From assembly GCA_964618455.1 (NCBI GenBank), contig CAZUAQ010000074.1:1-22099 (forward strand): a DNA stretch of 22,099 bases, in the 5' to 3' direction. Origin of the DNA: CAZUAQ01 sp964618455 (GTDB lineage Bacteria; Planctomycetota; Phycisphaerae; UBA1845; PWPN01). The translations under genes and the position numbers were made by a program. Shown here piece by piece: positions 1-5,768 of the stretch (its first letter is position 1; every line of letters starts with the position of its first letter). The notes beneath the pieces were generated by a model. That model was not told the DNA's origin. It worked only from the letters and a program-made list of their open reading frames with translations, and searched no databases.

Positions 1-4
1 AGTG

Positions 5-52
5 TGTATTAGGCGCGTCGCCTGACTCTCCAATTCAGGCTGAACCATTACA
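5..52. repeat. Left copy of 48-bp terminal inverted repeat
   Basis: Positions 5-52 are an exact reverse complement of 22052-22099, the last 48 bases of the window. Inside the unit are overlapping small palindromes: AGGCG-cgt-CGCCT (11-23), GCCTGA separated by nine bases from TCAGGC, and TTCAG-g-CTGAA. Read outward from the window, each copy begins TGTAATGG. The copy supplies the last five codons and stop of the adjacent Rhs-core gene. It could be the end of an insertion sequence or another dispersed repeat at which assembly stopped. Its identity is not established. Confidence 0.9.
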
Positions 53-583
53 GGCTTCGCATATCTCGAATACCATAAATACCATGAAAGAGCCAAGAAC
101 CATATCATTGGCTTGAAACTGTATTCCGCCCGCTTGATACGGTGTATTGCCCTGCTTGAAAGGTCCAGATTGGGTGCGTTTGGGAACCACTATGTTAAAG
201 TCTTTAAATGTCTGATTAATCGTTGCCACCATTTGATCAGCCAGATCCTGATGAGGGGTCCCGACCCTGTACGCGTCCGAAGCGGCCAGGGACGTACGAT
301 ACTGAATGAGCGGACCTAATGCGGTGCACAGGCCCACCGGATCGATTTGGTTGACAGGGCTATTCACCACGAACCCATACAGGTTCTTACCATCGTTACT
401 CAGTTTATCGCGTGGGATGAACTTACTCGCCTGCCTACCGGTTCGCAGGAGCACCGCGCTGGGTTCATCGACCGGATCGCGATTCAGAAACCTGCCTGTG
501 CTCGGACTGTAATATGCCGCTGCAGCGTCGACAAGGATCAGCGACGCCAGCAAACCGAATGTGAGTGCGATACGAAGACGCAT
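35..583 (-). CDS. Secreted short Rhs-core protein, copy 2 (C-terminus altered by edge repeat)
   Basis: This 182-residue protein has a signal peptide (residues 1-23, ending AAA before YYSPSTG). An Rhs/YD-repeat-associated core motif follows at about 24-85 (YYSPSTGRFLNRDP, then NLYGFVVNSPVNQIDPVGL). After the conserved DPVGL (81-85) comes a 97-residue C-terminal region I do not recognise. In large Rhs proteins this core closes the YD-repeat cage and the part after DPxGL is a variable effector; here no cage exists, and the signal peptide is joined directly to the core. The start has a good ribosome-binding site (GGAAGGAACC before ATG). It is paralogous to the protein at 1641-2324 in the signal-core part only. 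The last five residues (CNGSA) are encoded by the 48-bp edge repeat, so the native C-terminus may be lost. An effector role is inference. Confidence 0.8.
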   Translation of the reverse strand: MRLRIALTFGLLASLILVDAAAAYYSPSTGRFLNRDPVDEPSAVLLRTGRQASKFIPRDKLSNDGKNLYGFVVNSPVNQIDPVGLCTALGPLIQYRTSLAASDAYRVGTPHQDLADQMVATINQTFKDFNIVVPKRTQSGPFKQGNTPYQAGGIQFQANDMVLGSFMVFMVFEICEACNGSA

Positions 584-622
584 GGTTCCTTCCTTTCAGT
601 GTTCTTGCATGAACGGGCTATT

Positions 623-1111
623 CTACCTCTCCACTGCAAACGCGGGATTGGCCCCGGCAAACGGAGTCCCTGGTATCCCTCGCATGCCCGGCGCTCCCGA
701 TATTCCGGGCGTCCCTGGTGTCGGATCGGGTGGTGGCGCCATTTCCTGCCGAACATCGGCAGGCAACGCGAGATCGTTCCAGGGCTCATACGGCTGCTGC
801 GACAACTGCATCGGCCTTGGCACGGTGCCGATCAGCGATGATCGCTAAGCGAGTACCAACGTTTTCGCCTGTGGCATCAGCCGATGGGCCTCAGCAATGG
901 ACGCCCGGGACTCGATGAGTCGCTTATTGGCGTGCAAACACATACCGCGGGCAAGGAGGAAGGTGGCCAGCTCCTCCTCGGGCGTCAGTGATTTCAGGAA
1001 CTCGCCCGTCTCCATCTCGGCATCGCTGAGCGGCTTGGGCCAGGTTCGGTAATACTCATCGGCAGGATAGTTGATACCGCCGTTTGTTGCGCCGTCGATG
1101 TTGAAGCGCTC
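623..1111 (-). pseudogene. Decayed, 5'-truncated copy of transglutaminase-like gene
   Basis: The reading frame from 1111 down to the TAG at 623-625 is homologous to residues 231-374 of the intact protein at 2358-3482. ERFNIDGATNGG matches ERFNIEGATNGG, GEFLKSLTPEEELATF is identical, EAHRLMPQA matches EAHRLMPKA, and the proline-rich tail with PW and ADVRQ is recognisable. The part carrying the catalytic Cys and His is absent. An in-frame TAG (845-847) interrupts the frame in the linker after the TPR-like helices, and the same frame continues beyond it. Homology begins exactly at the base of a GC-rich hairpin (1111-1150), which suggests a rearrangement breakpoint. It lies 39 bp upstream of the second Rhs-core gene, mirroring the order of the intact module. 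Confidence 0.85.
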
Positions 1112-1150
1112 CCCGCAGTCGTTTTGAGCCCGGCTGCGGGGTTTTGTTTT
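1111..1150 (+). terminator. GC-rich hairpin with T-tract (plus-strand oriented)
   Basis: CCCCGCAG (1111-1118) pairs with CTGCGGGG (1134-1141), followed by TTTTGTTTT. This is the form of an intrinsic terminator on the plus strand, although every gene nearby is on the minus strand and no plus-strand gene ends here. The homology of the adjacent pseudogene begins at its base, so it may have arrived with a rearrangement. Confidence 0.6.
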
Positions 1151-1184
1151 GCCATAATGGAGGGGAGAACATCTCCGAAGATCA

Positions 1185-1631
1185 TCATAGCCCCGCCAGC
1201 ACAAAACCGATCTCCAACGACAAGTAGAACGCAACAACTGCGGACAAGAGAGCCATGCATCCACGGAAAATGGATCGCCTGTTGCGGTGAACAACGATAC
1301 CCGCGAACAAAAGTGCCAATCCCATCAGCCCTACTGCTACGCTGAACAGAGTGCCAACATGCGAGATGATCCAGCCAAACTCCGCCGTCCAGCCAGCGCT
1401 GGTTGGCATCTTTCCGCCCTTTGTCCCCCACAAGTCTGCCAGCCTCATTCCGACGATCATGAGCGCTATTCGATATACAAGCGGGGCAAGGATAGCGACA
1501 AGCCCTGAGCCGACAGCAACTCTTGACAGAATGCGCAGCCAACGCGGTTCCCCGTCCTGCTGACTTGCATAGGGAAGAACAATCCTTGCTGTCACTTCGT
1601 CTTCTGGCGTCATTGTCTGGCTGGCGCGCAA
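1185..1631 (-). CDS. Small polytopic membrane protein, coupled to Rhs-core gene
   Basis: This 148-residue protein has three predicted membrane segments (about 37-62, 87-113 and 122-147) with short charged loops; I recognise no family. The chosen start is TTG at 1631 because a good Shine-Dalgarno, AAGGTAGGG at 1647-1639, sits seven bases upstream; an in-frame ATG at 1613 lacks a clear one. That Shine-Dalgarno contains the TAG stop of the preceding Rhs-core gene, so the two should be translationally coupled. A small membrane protein immediately after an Rhs C-terminal effector is the usual place for an immunity protein. That role is inference from position alone. Confidence 0.7.
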   Translation of the reverse strand: MRASQTMTPEDEVTARIVLPYASQQDGEPRWLRILSRVAVGSGLVAILAPLVYRIALMIVGMRLADLWGTKGGKMPTSAGWTAEFGWIISHVGTLFSVAVGLMGLALLFAGIVVHRNRRSIFRGCMALLSAVVAFYLSLEIGFVLAGL

Positions 1632-1638
1632 GGCAAAA

Positions 1639-1647
1639 CCCTACCTT
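1639..1647 (-). promoter_or_regulatory. Shine-Dalgarno overlapping the upstream stop codon
   Basis: On the minus strand AAGGTAGGG includes the TAG stop of the Rhs-core gene (1643-1641) and lies seven bases before the TTG start at 1631. This arrangement decides the start of the small membrane protein and implies coupled translation. Confidence 0.65.
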
Positions 1648-2324
1648 GGTATGTCTGACGGGTCGGTGCAGTTGTCTGCGCCGTGGTCGTAGAGATCATT
1701 CCATCCCCAGGCGTAGTCTGGCTTGCTCGTTGGCACCATGCATGCTCTCAGAATGCATGCTATCGCGGAGTTGCTGTTTGGGCCACAGAAAGCTTTGTAG
1801 CATTTCCGCGCCTTCCACTTTCTTGCTGCATGCAGAACGCAGGCGCATTGATTGAAAGGCTCGTCGTCCCAACTCGGCATTTCGTCAAAGCGATCCCCAT
1901 TGATGTAGACATCGAGCTTATCACATCCGCCCTTCGAACTGCTCGGGCCTCCATCAATATTCCAAGTGCCTTCGTCAGTTTCAACAACAAGAGTGTAATG
2001 ACAGCCTCGAATAACCCAGCCAAAGCAGCTACCACGTTCAAGAGATATCTCACACCGCAGTCCCAACGCATCAATGTGATTGAGCGGCGAGTTCCTGACG
2101 AAACAATACTCATTTAGATCGTCGTTCGACGGCATAGGATCACGGGGAATGAAGGTCGTCTTTGGCTGCGCACCTGTTCTCAATAGCACTGCCCCAGGCT
2201 CATTGATTGGATCGCGATTAAGGAACCTTCCCGTGCTTGGGCTGTAAAATGCTGAAGCCGTCTCAAAAAGAAGTAGCGTAAACAACAACCCCATAACGAT
2301 TGCGAATGTTCTTCGTTGACGCAT
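1641..2324 (-). CDS. Secreted short Rhs-core protein, copy 1
   Basis: This 227-residue protein has a signal peptide (1-25, ending TASA before FYSPSTG). The Rhs-associated core follows at 26-89 (FYSPSTGRFLNRDPINEPG, then NSPLNHIDALGL) and a 138-residue C-terminal domain after it. The usual DPxGL cleavage-region motif is DALGL here, with the proline lost. The C-terminal domain is rich in cysteines and has HYTLVV (His109), WNIDGGPSS and CGPNSNS (about 180-186). That pattern is loosely reminiscent of permuted papain-like hydrolases, but this is only a resemblance. GGGAGG precedes the ATG by about 11 bases. The gene lies 33 bp downstream of the transglutaminase-like gene and is coupled to the small membrane protein gene. 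Its C-terminal domain is unrelated to that of the paralogue at 35-583. Confidence 0.82.
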   Translation of the reverse strand: MRQRRTFAIVMGLLFTLLLFETASAFYSPSTGRFLNRDPINEPGAVLLRTGAQPKTTFIPRDPMPSNDDLNEYCFVRNSPLNHIDALGLRCEISLERGSCFGWVIRGCHYTLVVETDEGTWNIDGGPSSSKGGCDKLDVYINGDRFDEMPSWDDEPFNQCACVLHAARKWKARKCYKAFCGPNSNSAIACILRACMVPTSKPDYAWGWNDLYDHGADNCTDPSDIPR

Positions 2325-2357
2325 GATAAATGTTGCCTCCCTGATGGCGAAATCTCT

Positions 2358-3482
2358 TTATCTCTGAATGACAAAACCCGAATTGGGATTTGGCACACTC
2401 GGTGTCGGATCGTTCGCGGTTGGGGAAAGTTGTTGACGAACTTCTGGTGATAAATATGGACTTTCCCACGGGTAGTAACGTTTCTGGACAACTTGCCTTT
2501 GAGCATTCCTGCCTATCGTGGTCTGCAAAGCCAGTATCGGCGTTGACGCCTTCGGCATCAGTCGATGAGCCTCCGCAACGCATGCTCGTGCGTCGGCAAT
2601 TCTCTTGTTTGCCTGAAAGCAAACGCCACGATCCAGCATGAATGTCGCCAACTCCTCTTCGGGCGTCAGCGACTTCAGGAATTCCCCTGATTGCATTTCA
2701 CGGTCACTGATCGGCTTGGGCCAACTTCGGTAATGCTCATCAGGATAGTAATCGACCCCGCCGTTTGTGGCTCCTTCGATGTTGAATCGCTCGTTCTCAG
2801 TATCCCATCGACAGAAGACGTGCTGTTTGGCGAGGACCAGTTTCATCGGATAGCCAAGACGCCGTCCGATGGCCACGTACATCACCGGCATCGATGCGCA
2901 GGTACCGCCTTCTGCACCGGGCAGCATGCCGTGAAGAAAGGAATCACGCGCGTCGCTGAAATCAGGCTCATAGATGCGGTCGGGATTGTATTGAACGCCA
3001 CAGGATTCCTGCAGGACTTGCACGATGAACTCTGCTCGGAGCCGGGCTTCGGAATGGTTGTAGTGGTCAGCGTAGCGAGGATCGTTCACGCGATAGAGAT
3101 GGCGCTCCGTCTCGAATTTCACCTTCGCTGCCCATTCGTCGAGCGTCTCCAAGACCGAAGGGATGTCGAGGTTTTCGGCGCCCGGGAGCCCCTTTGCGCA
3201 CAGCAGGTTCATCAGCGCTACGTCGACGTCGGCGAGTTGATCGGGAGCCATCGCCAGAAGGTCGTGGTGGGATCGGAGTGGTTGCGTTGCCGGGATAGCG
3301 TCTGGTGTCGCGGTCAATGTGATCTGCCGTCCGCGGGCGATCCAGCCGGATGTGAAAGCAGTTGCCAGAAGAAAGGCAATCGTACCCAGCAGGACGGGCT
3401 TCGAGGCGAACGATGGCAAACCGTCTCGTGGCTCTGGCTTCGCCTTCGGCGGAGCGCGACGTTTACCCTGGCTGCGACCCAC
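2358..3482 (-). CDS. Membrane-anchored transglutaminase-like protein
   Basis: This 374-residue protein has a basic, proline-rich N-terminus and one membrane segment (about 28-48), which suggests a cytoplasm-in anchor. A transglutaminase-like/SirB1-type domain follows at about 140-245: GGTCASMPVMYVAIGRRLGYP with Cys195, KQHVFCRW with His221, and ERFNIEGATNGG with Asn234/Glu236 as candidate third residues. A short TPR-like helical pair (about 272-312) and a proline-rich tail come after it. The start is GTG, supported by GGGG five bases upstream and by a consensus promoter whose start site would lie near 3516. It heads the minus-strand module with the Rhs-core and membrane protein genes. Family members are usually cysteine hydrolases or structural remnants; the substrate is unknown. 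A truncated paralogue is at 623-1111. Confidence 0.82.
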   Translation of the reverse strand: MGRSQGKRRAPPKAKPEPRDGLPSFASKPVLLGTIAFLLATAFTSGWIARGRQITLTATPDAIPATQPLRSHHDLLAMAPDQLADVDVALMNLLCAKGLPGAENLDIPSVLETLDEWAAKVKFETERHLYRVNDPRYADHYNHSEARLRAEFIVQVLQESCGVQYNPDRIYEPDFSDARDSFLHGMLPGAEGGTCASMPVMYVAIGRRLGYPMKLVLAKQHVFCRWDTENERFNIEGATNGGVDYYPDEHYRSWPKPISDREMQSGEFLKSLTPEEELATFMLDRGVCFQANKRIADARACVAEAHRLMPKASTPILALQTTIGRNAQRQVVQKRYYPWESPYLSPEVRQQLSPTANDPTPSVPNPNSGFVIQR

Positions 3483-3522
3483 TGGTACCCCTTTTCTGAT
3501 GCGGATGAGATGTTATTATCGG

Positions 3523-3551
3523 ATTATGCTGTAACTGAGGCCGGCTGTCAA
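3523..3551 (-). promoter_or_regulatory. Sigma-70 promoter for the transglutaminase/Rhs module
   Basis: On the minus strand TTGACA (3551-3546) is separated by 17 bases from CATAAT (3528-3523). Transcription should start near 3516, giving a leader of about 34 bases before the GTG at 3482. Confidence 0.75.
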
Positions 3552-3910
3552 GATAAGCCCCGGGCCGAACTCACAGGACGTCGACGCGGCCTCCGTTTTG
3601 ATCACCGTTTCCTCCGCTCCCCGCTCCGAACCGTAACGTTTCGGTTCGCTATACCGAACGCAACCCCCTGATAACCCGGGACGGGGTCTCTGACTGGTTA
3701 TGAGAGACTTTCGGGCGAAAACGGGATCCGACCGGGAAGGCCCCGCCGTGTGGGCAGGTCCCACGGGCCGGATGAGAGGTAGATGGTTCTTCGGACGCCT
3801 GTCGTAAGTGCTTGCCACAACTGGCGTAAAACGCGAAGACGCCGACGACTCTCATCGCCAGCGTCGGGTGTTCACCGCAAAGGCGCTTTGGTTTGACGCC
3901 TGGAAGGTAC
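3552..3910. other. Gene-free, structured intergenic stretch
   Basis: I see no convincing protein gene here. There are several inverted repeats: CGAACCG/CGGTTCG (3627-3648) followed by another CCGAACG; a GGCCC...GTGGG/CCCAC...GGGCC hairpin around 3738-3771; GATGAGAG (3771-3778) with CTCTCATC (3849-3856); and a weak AGGCG/CGCCT stem (3881-3901) that may end the tRNA transcript. It does not resemble RNase P, tmRNA, 6S or SRP RNA cores that I know. Confidence 0.5.
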
Positions 3911-3983
3911 TAGCGGGGACAGGACTCGAACCTGTGACCTCGAGGTTATGAGCCTCGCGAGCTGCCAACTGCTCCACCCCGCA
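3911..3983 (-). tRNA. Initiator tRNA-Met (CAT)
   Basis: This is a 73-base cloverleaf. Acceptor pairs 2-7/66-71 are GCGGGG/CCCCGC, the D stem is GAGC/GCTC, the anticodon stem is CGAGG/CCTCG around CTCATAA, and the T arm is ACAGG-TTCGAGT-CCTGT with discriminator A73. Three features mark it as the initiator: position 1 does not pair with 72 (T and T), the D stem has A11:T24, and the anticodon stem has G-C pairs at 30:40 and 31:39. Position 29:41 is A:T rather than the usual G:C, and the usual C1/A72 mismatch is T1/T72. CCA is not encoded. A consensus promoter lies just upstream. Confidence 0.95.
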
Positions 3984-3994
3984 GTAGGAATATG

Positions 3995-4023
3995 ATAATA
4001 GGAGCGTGTCAAGAATCTGTCAA
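3995..4023 (-). promoter_or_regulatory. Sigma-70 promoter for initiator tRNA
   Basis: TTGACA (4023-4018), 17 bases, then TATTAT (4000-3995) on the minus strand, ending 11 bases before the mature tRNA. A second TTGACA (4012-4007) lies inside the spacer and is too close to the -10 to be the functional -35. Confidence 0.8.
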
Positions 4024-4076
4024 GCGACACCGGTGTGGGGCGTCGCCATCCCGGCAGTCTGCAGATGGTTCCATTC

Positions 4077-5768
4077 TCAGGGACGTACCGCCGCGTCCGC
4101 CAGCGCGCTCCATCGCTCGCGCGCCAGTTCGACCCCCTCCAGGATCTCATGGCGGTACTCCTCCGACGCCCGCTGTCGCGCGAAACGTTCGAAGGCGTCG
4201 AGCATCCGTCGGGCTTCGTCGAGCGACTCCTTCACGCGCGGGCCCCTCCCGTCGACCGTGACGTAAATCGGGCTGGTGTGCCCGAACCGCAGCCGGTTCG
4301 GCTCCTTCGAGCGGGAACTCGGCATGTGGTACTCGGCGAGCTCCTGATCGGTCAGCAGATCGTCCACCGCCCGGCATCGCGCCGCCAGCCATGTCCCCCG
4401 CGTACACGTGTAACGCGTTTCGAGTTCAACGTGATGGCGGTCCGTATCCCTGGTGACGACGTGTTCATGGATGACCCGGCCGTTGGCGACCACTTCCACC
4501 GACTTCAGGGGAACGTCCGACGCCACGCGGACGACGATGCGGACTTCCCCGCCTTCTTTGCCGAAGGCGATTTCGTCCCCCGGCTTCCTGCCGTTCCCGG
4601 TCTCCATGAAGATCATCGGGCCGTTGGTCACGAAGTTGCGGCCCCGGCGCCACGCCTCGAGGAACTCCGGCAGCGTCGGGTTGCTTCCGGCGCGCACGTA
4701 GGCCCGATTGAAGCCGACCGGAGTGGTCTTGGCGCCCGTGGCGGAGCCGGCCCCCGCCGCCAGCCGGAGCCCACAGTTCAACAGCCGGTAGTACGTCTCC
4801 TCGTTGAGCCGGATCATGCCCTCGGGCGTGTTCGGGTAATCCGGAAAGCCCTCGACACCGAGAAGGTTCGAGTAGTGCTTCCGCGGCTGGTACATGTGGC
4901 GGTGGAAGTTGTTGTTGCACACGTTCACGACATCCACGTAGCCGAGCAGCGCGTTCACCAGCACTTCGCGCGACCACCCGCCCTGGTAGCAGACCAGCGC
5001 CCCCGCCTCGTGCGACTTCCGTACGATCGGCAGGTTCGCCCGGGCGCCGTCGTAGTCCTTGCCGATCAGCTTCGGCTGACCGACGATGTATACCGCGCCC
5101 CACGCATGCTCGATCTCCCCGTCGTACACCGAGGTCGGCGTGACCACGCCATCGAAGACCAGGTCGCGGATGAAGCCTTTGCCCGGCGGCGCAACCACCC
5201 GCTGTCCGTTCCACCACGTCAGCGACGTCCCGAAGTTGAGATCCTCCGCCGCGAGCATGGCCGCCAGCGGCTTCGGCTCGATGTGCAGATGATTCTCACC
5301 GCTGGTGTAGCCGAGGGATTCGAGATTGATCCAGCGTTCGAGCTCGAACACCTTGTCGTGGATCGTTCCCGCCTCCGCCACGAACGTGGTCTTGACCGGG
5401 CGGTATTCCGGACCGCGCTCGATGCGGACGCTGACCTCTCCCGCCGGGACGGCCAGGGTGGCGATTGACGGCGAGGCGAACCATTGGTCGTGCGCGATCG
5501 GAACGACGACCGCTCCCTCCGGAACGTGATCCTTGCCGTGCGTATTTCGGATGCGTACACGCGCCGGCATCCGCCGGCGGGCCTCACGATCCCGGATCTC
5601 GTATCGTATCCCGGCGTATCCCTCGGGCAGTGATTCCACCTCCAGGCGATCGGTGTTCACTTCCGACGCCTCGACACTCGGCGCGGTGAACAGCGCCCCC
5701 GCCGCCAGCCCGAGGATCACGAGGATCGGCAAGCATTCGTGGTATCGCAACGTGTTCACATTCTTCAT
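4077..5768 (-). CDS. CehA/McbA-like PHP-superfamily metallohydrolase, secreted
   Basis: This 563-residue protein has a signal peptide (about 1-35, ending VEAS). An N-terminal beta-rich region (about 40-145) is followed by a PHP-like hydrolase domain. Likely metal ligands include His160 and His162 in SGENHLHIEP, acidic residues in YDGEIEHAWG (216-224), and later residues around the RLAAGAGSATG segment. The overall pattern matches CehA/McbA-type carbamate/ester hydrolases found widely in planctomycetes; the true substrate is unknown. The ATG at 5768 has GGAGGAAG upstream and overlaps the stop of the preceding esterase gene (ATGA). The frame is open much further upstream, but that part is in the esterase gene and reads as non-protein. 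The esterase partner suggests both act on one exported or external substrate. Confidence 0.83.
   Translation of the reverse strand: MKNVNTLRYHECLPILVILGLAAGALFTAPSVEASEVNTDRLEVESLPEGYAGIRYEIRDREARRRMPARVRIRNTHGKDHVPEGAVVVPIAHDQWFASPSIATLAVPAGEVSVRIERGPEYRPVKTTFVAEAGTIHDKVFELERWINLESLGYTSGENHLHIEPKPLAAMLAAEDLNFGTSLTWWNGQRVVAPPGKGFIRDLVFDGVVTPTSVYDGEIEHAWGAVYIVGQPKLIGKDYDGARANLPIVRKSHEAGALVCYQGGWSREVLVNALLGYVDVVNVCNNNFHRHMYQPRKHYSNLLGVEGFPDYPNTPEGMIRLNEETYYRLLNCGLRLAAGAGSATGAKTTPVGFNRAYVRAGSNPTLPEFLEAWRRGRNFVTNGPMIFMETGNGRKPGDEIAFGKEGGEVRIVVRVASDVPLKSVEVVANGRVIHEHVVTRDTDRHHVELETRYTCTRGTWLAARCRAVDDLLTDQELAEYHMPSSRSKEPNRLRFGHTSPIYVTVDGRGPRVKESLDEARRMLDAFERFARQRASEEYRHEILEGVELARERWSALADAAVRP

Noticed and set aside
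3738..3771. SRP, 6S or RNase P RNA
   Set aside because: The hairpin lacks the conserved core motifs of these RNAs on either strand.
3516..3855. Minus-strand open frames of 68-100 codons upstream of the transglutaminase gene
   Set aside because: Composition is typical of non-coding frames in GC-rich DNA, there is no ribosome-binding site, and the frames overlap a promoter and inverted repeats.
4035..5468. Long plus-strand frame opposite the CehA-like gene
   Set aside because: It is an antisense shadow rich in Arg, Pro and His; the minus-strand frame has signal peptide, motifs and ribosome-binding site.
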